Below are positions 37,281 through 46,182 of a stretch of DNA of 64,000 bases, piece after piece (the stretch's first letter is position 1; each line of letters starts with the position of its first letter). The notes under the pieces were generated by a model. It made no database searches, was not told the origin of the DNA, and worked only from the letters and a program-made list of their open reading frames with translations. The translations under genes were made by a program, and so were the position numbers. The stretch covers positions 21,937 through 85,936 of the forward strand of contig JAAYCX010000019.1 of assembly GCA_012729555.1 (NCBI GenBank). The letters run 5' to 3'. This stretch comes from Acidobacteriota bacterium. GTDB taxonomy: Bacteria > Acidobacteriota > UBA6911.

Positions 37281-38791
37281 CGATTCCCTCCCCCCAGGAC
37301 CGCCTCGATGTAACCGGCCGGCCGGGCCAGCTGCGCTCCCGCGCGCTCGGCGACGCCGAAGACCGGGCCCGCGGCCAGGCCGACGAGGACCGTGACGACC
37401 GCCAGGAGCGCGATGGGGACGAGGGGGGTCCGGATGCCGGCGCCCGCCGCGGCGGCCGCCCCCCCGCCGGCCTCCGGCGCCTTCTTCCAGAAGGCCTCGT
37501 TCCATATCTTGGTCATGGAATAGAGGGTCAGAAGCGACACGGCCAGGGACACGGCCACGATCAGGTAGCGGCCGTCGGCGACCCCCGCCTGGACCAGCCC
37601 CAGCTTGGCGAAGAAGCCCGACAGCGGGGGGACTCCCGCCAGGGAGAGCGCGGGCACGAGGAACAGCCCCGCCAGCAACGGCCGCGCGGCGTACAGCCCC
37701 CCGAGCTTCCCGAGCTCGAGGGTGCCGCCCAGGCGCTGGACCACCCCGCTGATCAGGAAGAGGTTGGTCTTCACGACGATGTGGTGGGCGATGTAGAAGA
37801 CCGCGGCCGCCAGCCCCAGCGGGGTGCCGAGCCCCAGCCCCATGATCATGTACCCGATCTGGCTCACGATGTGGAACGAGAGGATGCGGCGGAACTCGTT
37901 CTGGGAGATCGCCCCGAACACCCCGGTCACCATGGTGAGCCCGGCGATGACGAGGATCAGCGTGTGGGTGTAGGCCGTGTCCCCGACGAAGATCAGGCTG
38001 AAGACCCGGATCAGCGCGTAGACCCCCACCTTGGTGAGCAACCCGGCGAACAGGGCCGAAATGGCGATGGGGGGGGTGTGGTAGGAGGCGGGGAGCCAGA
38101 AGAAGAGGGGGAAGGCGGCGGCCTTGATGCCGAAGGCGATCAGGAAGAGCATCGGGAGCATCCGCAGCACCCCCACCGGCTGGGAGGCGGAGGCCTGGGC
38201 GAACTTGCCGGCGAGATCGGCCATGTTCAGCGTCCCGGCCAGCCCGTAGAGGATCCCCAGCGCCACCAGGAAGAGGGTGGAGGAGAGGAGGTTCAGGGTC
38301 ACGTACTTGACCGCCCCGTCGGTCCGCCGCCGCCCGCCCCCCAGCGCCATCAGCACGAAGGAGGAGACGAGCATGACCTCGAACCACACGTAGAGGTTGA
38401 ACAGGTCTCCGGTAAGGAAGGCGCCCGAGACCCCCATGAGGAGAAAGTGGTAGAGCGGGTGGTAGCCGAAGTTCTCGAGGATCGGGTCGATGCTGGCGAG
38501 CGAGTAGAGGGCCACGGTGAACCCGACCAGCCCGGCGACCAGGACCATGACGGCGCTGAAGAGGTCCGCCACGAAGGTGATCCCGAAGGGGGCGGGCCAG
38601 CCCCCGATCTGGCTGGAGAGGATCCCCCGCCCCGACACCTCCGCGAAGAGCGCGACGCCGGCCGCGACGAGGCCGGCCGCCCCCGCGAGCGACAGGCCCC
38701 GCTGCAACCGCCGCCGCCGCCACGCCAGGAGCGTGAGGATGCCGGTCGACATCGGGATCATCACGGGGAGCACCAGCAGGAGATCCTTCAT
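37277..38791 (-). CDS. mrpD: Na+/H+ antiporter subunit MrpD
   Basis: The 504-residue NuoN/NuoM-like subunit has about 14 helices and is a proposed proton-path component. Conserved stretches include [25 protein letters not shown] and [34 protein letters not shown], with the conserved Lys/Glu of this family inside them. The ATG overlaps the mrpC stop (ATGA). Confidence 0.95.
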   Translation of the reverse strand: MKDLLLVLPVMIPMSTGILTLLAWRRRRLQRGLSLAGAAGLVAAGVALFAEVSGRGILSSQIGGWPAPFGITFVADLFSAVMVLVAGLVGFTVALYSLASIDPILENFGYHPLYHFLLMGVSGAFLTGDLFNLYVWFEVMLVSSFVLMALGGGRRRTDGAVKYVTLNLLSSTLFLVALGILYGLAGTLNMADLAGKFAQASASQPVGVLRMLPMLFLIAFGIKAAAFPLFFWLPASYHTPPIAISALFAGLLTKVGVYALIRVFSLIFVGDTAYTHTLILVIAGLTMVTGVFGAISQNEFRRILSFHIVSQIGYMIMGLGLGTPLGLAAAVFYIAHHIVVKTNLFLISGVVQRLGGTLELGKLGGLYAARPLLAGLFLVPALSLAGVPPLSGFFAKLGLVQAGVADGRYLIVAVSLAVSLLTLYSMTKIWNEAFWKKAPEAGGGAAAAAGAGIRTPLVPIALLAVVTVLVGLAAGPVFGVAERAGAQLARPAGYIEAVLGGGNR

Positions 38792-39138
38792 GAGCGCTCC
38801 GTCTCCCCGATCCGGTCCAGGTCGTCGGTCCCCGTCGTCCGGAGGGCCCGGTAGGCGAGCGCCACGGCGAAAGAGGTCACCCCGAAGCTGATCACGATCG
38901 CGGTGAGGATGAAGGCCTGCGGCAGCGGGTCGGCGTAAGGCGGGATGAGGGAGTGCCCCCCCTCCGGCACGATGGGGATCCGGGCGCGGACCAGCTGGGC
39001 GGCGTCGAAGATCAGCAGGTTGACCGACTGGGTCAGCAGCGCCAGGCCGATCAGCAGCTTGACCACGCTGCGCCGGAGCATCATGTAGATCCCCGCGGCG
39101 AACAGCCCCCCGATGACGAATGCCATGACGACGGCCAC
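38788..39138 (-). CDS. mrpC: Na+/H+ antiporter subunit MrpC
   Basis: The 116-residue NuoK-like subunit has three helices ([20 protein letters not shown], then [21 protein letters not shown]). GTG at 39138 is favoured because GGAGGAGGAG lies just upstream at good spacing; ATG at 39126 would be too far from it. It begins two bases after the mrpB stop. Confidence 0.93.
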   Translation of the reverse strand: MAVVMAFVIGGLFAAGIYMMLRRSVVKLLIGLALLTQSVNLLIFDAAQLVRARIPIVPEGGHSLIPPYADPLPQAFILTAIVISFGVTSFAVALAYRALRTTGTDDLDRIGETERS

Positions 39139-39140
39139 CC

Positions 39141-39554
39141 CTACTCCTCCTCCAGGACGAAAATGATGGTCAGCACCACCCCGATGACCGAGAGGTAGAC
39201 CCCGAAATCGAACAGGAGCGGGGTGCCGACCGGCCACACGCCGTAGCCGCCCAGGTCGAGGGCGCCCCAGCGCCCGGTCAGAAACGGCCGCCCGGCAAAC
39301 AGGCCGACGGCCCCGCTCACCAGGATGGTGCCGAGCCCGGCGGCGATCAGGTCCAGGGGGTCCACCCGCAGCGCCCGCCGCGCCGCCGCGGCGCCGTAGA
39401 CGATGGCGAACAGGGCCCAGGCCGAGGCCGCCACCAGCCCGCCGGAGAACCCCCCGCCCGGCAGGTTGTGCCCGCGCACCAGCAAAAAGATCGAAAACAT
39501 CAGCAGCAGCGGCATCAGCACCCTGACGGCCACCCGCAGAATCAGCGACGTCAT
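39141..39554 (-). CDS. mrpB: Na+/H+ antiporter subunit MrpB (MnhB domain)
   Basis: The 137-residue four-helix subunit has the MnhB signature [22 protein letters not shown] and a C-terminal [19 protein letters not shown]. It lies 19 bp after mrpA. In many operons the first part of MrpB is fused to MrpA; here both an MrpA tail and a free MnhB protein are present. Confidence 0.93.
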   Translation of the reverse strand: MTSLILRVAVRVLMPLLLMFSIFLLVRGHNLPGGGFSGGLVAASAWALFAIVYGAAAARRALRVDPLDLIAAGLGTILVSGAVGLFAGRPFLTGRWGALDLGGYGVWPVGTPLLFDFGVYLSVIGVVLTIIFVLEEE

Positions 39555-39573
39555 CGGCCCGCACCCCCGCTCT

Positions 39574-41841
39574 TCACGGTCCCTTCCTCTTGAGTTTGAT
39601 CAGCGCCAGCACCCCGATGGCCGCGATCCCCAGCACCGTGGCCTCGCCGAGGGTGTCCAGGCCGCGGAAGTCGACCAGGATGACGTTGACGATGTTGCGG
39701 CCGTGGGCCTCGCCGACGGCCGTCTGCACGTAATAGTCCGAAATCGGGTGGTGCAGCTGCATCCCGGTGGCCACCAGCACCAGGGCCGTGACGAGCCCCC
39801 CCCCCAGGAGCGCCACGACGGCGTCCCGCCCCCGCGCGCGGCGCGAACTGAGCCTCGGGAAGTTCGGCAGCCGGTAGAACGCCAGCACGAACAGGAGCAC
39901 CGTGAGCGACTCGATCAGAAACTGCGTCATGGCCAGGTCGGGGGCGCCGTAGCGCAGGTAGATGGTCGCCACCGCGTACCCCGCCGCCCCCATGGCCGCG
40001 ACGGCGCCCAGGAGCGAGCGCGACCGCACCGCCAGCCCGGCGGAGAGAAGGATCACCGCCGCGATCCCGATTTCCCCGAAGCGCAGGTCGTAGTCGATGT
40101 CGGGCCAGTGGACCCCCTGAAAGAGCAGGAGGGGGGTCGCCGCCAGCCCCACCAGGGTCAGCACGATGATGACGAGGTAGTTGCGCAGCCGCCCGCTCTG
40201 CAGCCCGCGCGTGAGCCCCCCCGCGGCCGCGAGGGTGGCGCCGAGGAGCGCTTCGTAGGCCGCTTCCGGCCCCCGACGCCACGTCATCCGGGCGACCCAC
40301 TCCCGGACGCGGGCGCGCAGGGCGTAGAGCCCGGCGCCGGCGGCCAGGGTCGCCAGGCTGAGGCCGAAGGCGGGCCCGAACCCGTGCCAGAGCTTGAGCT
40401 CCATCCCCGGCGCTCCCGCCGCGGCGGCCGCGGCCCCGAGCAGCCCCGCCGCCGCGCCCGGCCACAGGCCCAGGAGGAGGCCGCACCCCGCCAGGGCCCA
40501 GACCCCCGCCCACATCCGGGGGGGGGCCTCGTGCGCCGCGGCCGGCGTCCCCCCCCGGAAGGGGCCGTACCCGGCCACGGCGGCCACGAAAAAGAAGCCG
40601 AGCCCCCCCGCCACGACCGCGGCGGCGACGCCGGGGCCGTGCTGGAGCCCCGCCTCGTAGGCCATCTCCTTGCCGATGGCGCCCAGGAGGGGGAGCACCC
40701 CCGCCATCGAGAGCGCGGCCGCTCCCGCCCCGAGCGCCGTGCGCGGCATGGGAGCGCCAAGCCCGCCCAGGACCCGGACATCGCGCGTCCCCGCCCCGTG
40801 GTCGACCGACCCGGCGGACAGGAAGAGGGCCCCTTTATAGAGCGCGTGCGCCGTCACGAAAACGACCGCGGCCCCGAGCGACGCCGGCGTCCCCAGCCCG
40901 ATCAGCAGCGTCATCATCCCCAGGGCGCTCACGGTGGAGTACGCCAGGAGCCGCTTCAGGTCGGTCTGACCGAGCGCCAGGAACGCCCCGAGGAGGAGGG
41001 TGACCAGCCCCGCGCCCCCCGCCACCCAGGTCCAGACGGCGTTCCCCCCCAGGAGCGGGTGGAGGCGCAGCAGGAGGTAGATCCCGGCCTTGACCATCGC
41101 CGCCGAATGCAGGTAGGCGCTCACGGGCGCCGGGGCCGCCATGGCGCTCGGGAGCCAGAAGTGGAAGGGGAACTGCGCCGACTTGGTGAAGGCCCCGAGG
41201 AGGACCAGGACCAGGGCGGGGACGAAGACCGGTTCCGCCTGGATCGCCTCGCGCCGGGCGATGAGGGTGGAGATCTCGAAGCTCCCCCCCGCGATCCCCA
41301 GCAGCACCACCCCGCCCAGGAGGCAGAGCCCCCCCGCCACCGTCACCACCAGCGCCTGGAGGGCGGCCGCGCGCGAACGCGCCTCCTCGTGGTCGAACCC
41401 GATGAGGATGTAGGAGCTGACGCTCGTGATTTCCCAGAAGATGTACAGGAGCAGGAGGTTGTCGCTGAGCACCACCCCCAGCATGGCGGCCATGAATACC
41501 AGCAGCCACCCGTAGAAGCGCCCCAGCCGCGCGTCCCCCCCGAAATAGCCGGAGGAGTAGACCGCGACCACGGCGCCGACGCCGCTGACGATCAGGGCGA
41601 ACAGGAGTCCCAGCCCGTCCGCCGTAAAGGAGAGGTTGAGCCCGAGGGAGGGGGCCCAGGGGAGGACGCGCGGCCCCGCGGGTCCGGAGCGCGCCAGGGA
41701 GAGGTAGTACAGCGCGAGCGCGGCCGGCACCAGGGCGATCCAGGCCGCCGCCCGGGGCCCGAACCGGCGCACGAACGCGGGAGCCGCGCCCGCCGCCCCG
41801 AATCCGGCCAGTATCGACGCCGCCAGCATCAGCGCCGGCAT
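39574..41841 (-). CDS. mrpA: Na+/H+ antiporter subunit MrpA
   Basis: The 755-residue NuoL-like subunit is the largest part of the Mrp antiporter, which exports Na+ (or other cations) in exchange for protons at alkaline pH or salt stress. The core reads [19 protein letters not shown] and [34 protein letters not shown], with conserved Lys and His residues. The C-terminal third carries the extra MrpA helices ([24 protein letters not shown] and [20 protein letters not shown]). Its ATG overlaps the stop of the upstream CBS gene (TGATG). Confidence 0.95.
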   Translation of the reverse strand: MPALMLAASILAGFGAAGAAPAFVRRFGPRAAAWIALVPAALALYYLSLARSGPAGPRVLPWAPSLGLNLSFTADGLGLLFALIVSGVGAVVAVYSSGYFGGDARLGRFYGWLLVFMAAMLGVVLSDNLLLLYIFWEITSVSSYILIGFDHEEARSRAAALQALVVTVAGGLCLLGGVVLLGIAGGSFEISTLIARREAIQAEPVFVPALVLVLLGAFTKSAQFPFHFWLPSAMAAPAPVSAYLHSAAMVKAGIYLLLRLHPLLGGNAVWTWVAGGAGLVTLLLGAFLALGQTDLKRLLAYSTVSALGMMTLLIGLGTPASLGAAVVFVTAHALYKGALFLSAGSVDHGAGTRDVRVLGGLGAPMPRTALGAGAAALSMAGVLPLLGAIGKEMAYEAGLQHGPGVAAAVVAGGLGFFFVAAVAGYGPFRGGTPAAAHEAPPRMWAGVWALAGCGLLLGLWPGAAAGLLGAAAAAAGAPGMELKLWHGFGPAFGLSLATLAAGAGLYALRARVREWVARMTWRRGPEAAYEALLGATLAAAGGLTRGLQSGRLRNYLVIIVLTLVGLAATPLLLFQGVHWPDIDYDLRFGEIGIAAVILLSAGLAVRSRSLLGAVAAMGAAGYAVATIYLRYGAPDLAMTQFLIESLTVLLFVLAFYRLPNFPRLSSRRARGRDAVVALLGGGLVTALVLVATGMQLHHPISDYYVQTAVGEAHGRNIVNVILVDFRGLDTLGEATVLGIAAIGVLALIKLKRKGP

Positions 41842-43427
41842 CAGGATTTCGTTTCCCGGGAAAAGGCGCGGATGATGTCGCTCCGCGTCAGAACGCCCCT
41901 GAACCCGCCCCCCGCGCCGTCGATCACCGGGAGGTGGGCGCAGCCGTACTCAGCCATGACCCGGATGGCGTGTCGGATGTTGTGGTGCCGTTTCACGCTG
42001 ACGGCGCAGGGGACCATGATGTCGGCGGCGACGCTTTTCGCGGCGATTTCGGCGTACACCTCCGGAAGCCGGTCGGGCTTCACCGGTTCCCTGAAAAGGG
42101 AGGGGTAGGAGACGTCGGCCCTCGGGAGCCGCTCCTGCTTGATGAACAGGTCGCTCTCGGTGATCAGGCCCTCCAGCCCCCCTTCGTCGTCGGTGACCGC
42201 CACGCAGCCCGCGCCCCCGGCGAGGAGCTTTTCGATCACCTCGGCCACCGGGGCGTCCCGCCGCACGCGCGGCGTGTCCCCCTTCATGATCTCTCCGACC
42301 CGGGTGCCGCCGGCGAGGTAATCGGGCTGGGGAATGGTGGTCTCGGCTTCGTCCACCATGGCGTAGAGGTTGAGCAGCGGCGTGAGGGCCCCCTTGGCCC
42401 CGAGCGTGAGGGCCCAGGCCAGGACCAGGGCCGCCGCCACCGGGATCCCGCCGAGGTCCGTCTCCCTGGGCCACACGAGAAGGGCCGGGAGCAGGAGCAG
42501 CCCGAGGGGGAGGAGGCTCCCCCGGTAGGACATCCTCCCGCCGAAGCGGCTCCCGCCGAAGCGGCGGCCCAGCGCGATCCCCAAAAACCCGATCCCGATC
42601 CCCAGGACGCACTCCGCCAGCAGCTGCGGCGTCAACGGGACATGGACCTGCCAGCCGGTGTAAGCCAGCACCGCCACCGCCCCGATGAAGACGGGGCGCG
42701 CGTCGAGCGGCTGCGGCCGCACGACGCCGTCCGGGAAGAGCCCCCGCCTGGAGCCGTAGGCCACGTAGACGCAGATGCCCAGCGCGGCCGCCGCGACCCC
42801 GGAGAGCCCGAACAGCGCCCCCAGCCCGTAGGCGACGTAGGCCTGGACCGGGCCGGCGGCCAGCCGCCAGCCGGACTCCGCCCGCACCCGGGCCAGGTGG
42901 ACGAACAGGTACCCGCACAGCGCCCCCAGGGCCGCCCCCCCCACGAGGCCGAGGAGGTAGCGCCCGGGCGCCTCGACGAAGGGGGCGATCTCGGCCAGCA
43001 GGAAGCAGAGGGCGAGCGTCCCCACCTGTCCCAGGTGGCTGGCCGGGGCGGGGGCCTCCTCCGTCCCCCGCCAGAGGATGCTGGCGGCCAGCACGCCGAA
43101 AAGGAGGGCGGCCGACATCCGCATCCCGGAGACCGCCGCGAGCATGAAACCGATGGCGGCCGCGATGAAGAGCCAGACGGCGATTTCGGCGCGGCTGATG
43201 GGCCAGCGGGCGTTGGCGAGCCGGTGGGCCGACTGCCACAGCAGGAGCGGGATCAGGGCCGCCGCCAGCCACGCGGCGGGAAAACCGAGGGGAACCGCGG
43301 GAGCGACGAGGGCCAGCAGCACGGCCGCGGCCACCCCCAGCTTCGCCCAGACGCTCATGCGGGGCCTGGCGTGGAGCAGGCCCGCAAGCAACAGCAGCAT
43401 CAGGATTCTCTGCTCAAGCTCAAACAT
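41841..43427 (-). CDS. Multi-spanning membrane protein with tandem CBS domains, head of the mrp operon
   Basis: The 528-residue protein has about ten hydrophobic segments over residues 1-350, loosely like a CPA-type cation/proton exchanger. A cytosolic pair of CBS domains follows ([21 protein letters not shown] and [22 protein letters not shown]). CBS pairs bind adenine nucleotides, and often gate transporters. It is translationally coupled to mrpA, so it may be a regulatory or extra transport unit of the antiporter. I know of no standard Mrp subunit like it. AAAGGA lies eight bases before the ATG. The 149-bp gap upstream separates it from the thymidylate-synthase-like gene. Confidence 0.8.
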   Translation of the reverse strand: MFELEQRILMLLLLAGLLHARPRMSVWAKLGVAAAVLLALVAPAVPLGFPAAWLAAALIPLLLWQSAHRLANARWPISRAEIAVWLFIAAAIGFMLAAVSGMRMSAALLFGVLAASILWRGTEEAPAPASHLGQVGTLALCFLLAEIAPFVEAPGRYLLGLVGGAALGALCGYLFVHLARVRAESGWRLAAGPVQAYVAYGLGALFGLSGVAAAALGICVYVAYGSRRGLFPDGVVRPQPLDARPVFIGAVAVLAYTGWQVHVPLTPQLLAECVLGIGIGFLGIALGRRFGGSRFGGRMSYRGSLLPLGLLLLPALLVWPRETDLGGIPVAAALVLAWALTLGAKGALTPLLNLYAMVDEAETTIPQPDYLAGGTRVGEIMKGDTPRVRRDAPVAEVIEKLLAGGAGCVAVTDDEGGLEGLITESDLFIKQERLPRADVSYPSLFREPVKPDRLPEVYAEIAAKSVAADIMVPCAVSVKRHHNIRHAIRVMAEYGCAHLPVIDGAGGGFRGVLTRSDIIRAFSRETKS

Positions 43428-43576
43428 GGGCCGCGTCCTTTCCGGAGTCTTCTCATGTCGATGTTGGGCAACAACGTCCTGACCGGCGCCCCGCCTCGGC
43501 GGGCGCAGATGGTTTTAACTTAGCATCGCCGCGGGGTGAATGCAAAAAAAGCGGGGGGGAGCGGCCCGTGGCGGCG

Positions 43577-44416
43577 CTAGCGCCCCATGCGGGCGGCCTT
43601 GGCCAGGATGTCGGGCCGCGCCTCCTCCATCATTTCGCGGAAGGCGTCGTACCGCATCGTCCGCTCCTCGAACGTCCGCTTCCCGAGCGCGCCCAGAAAG
43701 CGCGTCTCGAACTCCCGGGCGTTGGAGCCGTAGATGTGGTAGCTGTCGGCCATGTGGCAGTAGCGCCCCACCCCCAGCGGCTCCCCCGAAAGACGCGCGA
43801 TCCGCTCCGCCATCCGCCTCTGCAGCTCGACCAGGGCGAAGATGTTCATGAAGGCGGCCCGGTAGGCGTCGTTGGAGCGGAAGCGCGCGTTCATGCTCAG
43901 CCGGCGCCCCCCCTCCCCCTCCGTGACGCGGCACCAGAGGCTCTGCAGGCAGGGGGGGTCGAAGCAGTCGTTGTCGGCGCCCACCCGCCAGGTGACGGCC
44001 TGCGCCCTCCGGGTGTAGGGGACTTCCGCCAGGGCGCGGCACATCGCCTCGACCTGGTCGACCGGCCCGCCCGGGGGGGTTTCGTAGGCGAAGAGGCGCT
44101 GGTGGTAGGTGTAGTCCCAGCGCGTGTCCGCGGGGTCGGCGGGGTCGCGGACCAGGTGGTCCTTGATCCCCTCGCACACCTCCATCACGTATTCCTGCAG
44201 CTCCACCGGGCCGCCGGGAAAGTCCTTGTGGATCATCGGCTCGGCGAGCGGGTCCCGGATCGTGAGGATCATCGTGCAGTCCCGGCTCGCCGCGTCCCCC
44301 TCCCGGTCGTACTGGGTGCGGACCACCGCCCCGTCCCGGTGGAGCGCGACGAGCGACTCCTCCCACCCGCGCGCGATCGAGTCGGCCTCCACGTGCAGCA
44401 CCGGTATTCCGTTCAT
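43577..44416 (-). CDS. Thymidylate synthase-family protein
   Basis: The 279-residue product has the ThyA-family signatures in order. The phosphate-binding TRRAQAVTW comes first (Arg136, Arg137), then the catalytic Cys156 in DPPC. RSNDAY follows (Arg180, Ser181, Asp183), then Asn191 in FMNIFAL and His227/Tyr229 in DSYHIYG. Asn at the position that is Asp in dCMP hydroxymethylases argues for dUMP as substrate. The overall sequence and C-terminus are divergent from E. coli ThyA, so activity is not certain. A longer frame starts at 44461, but ATG 44416 has a G-rich site. It is divergent from the kinase gene. Confidence 0.85.
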   Translation of the reverse strand: MNGIPVLHVEADSIARGWEESLVALHRDGAVVRTQYDREGDAASRDCTMILTIRDPLAEPMIHKDFPGGPVELQEYVMEVCEGIKDHLVRDPADPADTRWDYTYHQRLFAYETPPGGPVDQVEAMCRALAEVPYTRRAQAVTWRVGADNDCFDPPCLQSLWCRVTEGEGGRRLSMNARFRSNDAYRAAFMNIFALVELQRRMAERIARLSGEPLGVGRYCHMADSYHIYGSNAREFETRFLGALGKRTFEERTMRYDAFREMMEEARPDILAKAARMGR

Positions 44417-44541
44417 GTCCCCCCCCGTTCTCGAACCTTTCTTATAGCATGCTTCGGGCAAAAAAGGATCCCCTCCGCGCGGGCGCGATCGTGCTAGACT
44501 TAGCCTTTGACGAGCCCGCAGGGCTCCGGAGCTTCCGGCCG

Positions 44542-46167
44542 ATGAAGGGAAAGGAACCGACGACAGAACCGGTCGTGCGCACCGATACGCCGTGGGCGGT
44601 CCGGTCCGACACGCTCCTCGGGCGTACCCTGCCCCCCCGGGTCATGGAACACGCCGTCGGGCGCCTCTGCTGGATCTGCCTCCTCTGCGCCGTCCTGGCG
44701 ACCCTTTCGATCCTCTTCCAGAGCTGGATCCAGCCGGAGTTCGTCGACGTCTTCCGCCACCCCGCGGTCTCCGCCGTCTGGGCCGTCGTCCTCCTGTCCA
44801 GCGCCGCCCTCGGGATGATCCGGCGCTTCGGCCTCCTCCCGCCCGCGAAGCTCCTGACCCTCGGGCTCGGTTTCGAGGTCCTCGTCGCCTTCGCCATCGC
44901 CTTTTCCGAGACCTCCCTCCCGCTCGACCTGGACGCGCCGGTGCTCGGGGTCTCCAAGGTGGCGCTCTGGATCGCCGCGGTGGGGTTCCTGATCCCGAAC
45001 CGCCCCGGGGTCAAGCTGACGACGGCCCTCGTCTCCGCCTCGATGTGGCCCCTCGCCTATTTCATGAACCTGCAGCTGTACGGGTTCGACCCGCTCCCCC
45101 CCAACCGGCTGCTCGCCTGGGTCCACGTCCCCTACCTGATGGCGCTGGTGACCTACGCCCTGGCGCGCCGGATGGTCGTGATGGAGAGCGCGGCGGAGCG
45201 GGCGCGCGAACTCGGCTCCTACAACCTCGTCTCCCTGATCGGCTCCGGCGGCATGGGGGAGGTGTGGCGCGCCGAGCACCGGATGCTGGCGCGCGACGCC
45301 GCCATCAAGCTGATCCGCAAGGACCTGGTGGCCGGCCGGGGCGGGCCCTGGCCCGACGTCACCCGCCGGCGCTTCAAGCGCGAGGCCCAGGCGATCGCGT
45401 CGCTCGGCTCCCCCCACACCGTGTACCTCTTCGATTTCGGCGTGGCCGAGGACGGCTCCTTTTACTATGTCATGGAACTGCTCGACGGCATCAGCCTGCA
45501 GCTGATGGTGGAACGGTTCGGCCCGCAGCCCGCCGCCCGCGTGGTGCACCTCCTCGGGCAGGTGTGCGAATCGCTCGAGGAGGCGCACCGGCGCGGCCTG
45601 GTCCACAGGGACATCAAGCCGAGCAACATCTTCGCCTGCAGCGTCGGCATCGAATACGACTTCGCCAAGGTGCTCGACTTCGGCCTGGTGAAGAACGTGT
45701 CGCACCGGGACACGCTCCACCTGACGACGGAAGGGACCTCGGCGGGGACCCCCACCTACATGGCGCCCGAAATCGCCCTGGGGGAGGAGGCGCTCGACGG
45801 GCGGGCCGACCTCTACGGGCTGGGGTGCGTGGCCTACTTCCTGCTGACGGGGAGTCCCGTCTTCGAGGAGAAGACGCCCACCGCGACCGCCCTCGCCCAC
45901 GTGCAGAAGACCCCGCTCCCCCCTTCCCGGCGCAGCGAACTCCCGGTCCCCGAGGCCCTCGACCGCATCATCCTCCGGTGCCTGGAAAAAAAGCCGGAGG
46001 ACCGCCCCCGCTCCGCCCTGGAGCTGCGGCGCGCGCTCGGGGAGTGCGGCGCCGGGACCTGGACCCAGGAGCGGGCGGCCGAATGGTGGGACACCTACCT
46101 GCCGGCGTCCTCCGCCCACCGGGCGGCGCGCCGGGCGCGGCCGGCCCCGCCCGATTCCCAAACCTAG
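44542..46167 (+). CDS. Ser/Thr protein kinase with an N-terminal membrane domain
   Basis: The 541-residue protein has about six hydrophobic helices (residues 43-210) followed by a complete Hanks-type kinase domain. The glycine loop GSGGMGEV lies at 234-241, then Lys256 (AAIKLIRK), Glu281, HRDIKPSN at 355-362, DFG at 379-381 and APE. In bacterial kinases the order is usually kinase first and membrane helix later, so this order is unusual. The ATG at 44542 is chosen for a GGAG site; a longer frame begins at 44449. A TAGACT -10-like element lies at 44495-44500. The transporter gene follows in 15 bp and is probably a functional partner. Confidence 0.88.
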   Translation: MKGKEPTTEPVVRTDTPWAVRSDTLLGRTLPPRVMEHAVGRLCWICLLCAVLATLSILFQSWIQPEFVDVFRHPAVSAVWAVVLLSSAALGMIRRFGLLPPAKLLTLGLGFEVLVAFAIAFSETSLPLDLDAPVLGVSKVALWIAAVGFLIPNRPGVKLTTALVSASMWPLAYFMNLQLYGFDPLPPNRLLAWVHVPYLMALVTYALARRMVVMESAAERARELGSYNLVSLIGSGGMGEVWRAEHRMLARDAAIKLIRKDLVAGRGGPWPDVTRRRFKREAQAIASLGSPHTVYLFDFGVAEDGSFYYVMELLDGISLQLMVERFGPQPAARVVHLLGQVCESLEEAHRRGLVHRDIKPSNIFACSVGIEYDFAKVLDFGLVKNVSHRDTLHLTTEGTSAGTPTYMAPEIALGEEALDGRADLYGLGCVAYFLLTGSPVFEEKTPTATALAHVQKTPLPPSRRSELPVPEALDRIILRCLEKKPEDRPRSALELRRALGECGAGTWTQERAAEWWDTYLPASSAHRAARRARPAPPDSQT

Positions 46168-46182
46168 CCGGGGGACGCCACC

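Noticed and set aside
39403..42108. 901-codon plus-strand frame across mrpA
   Set aside because: Antisense shadow of mrpA; charged low-complexity product and no recognisable domain.
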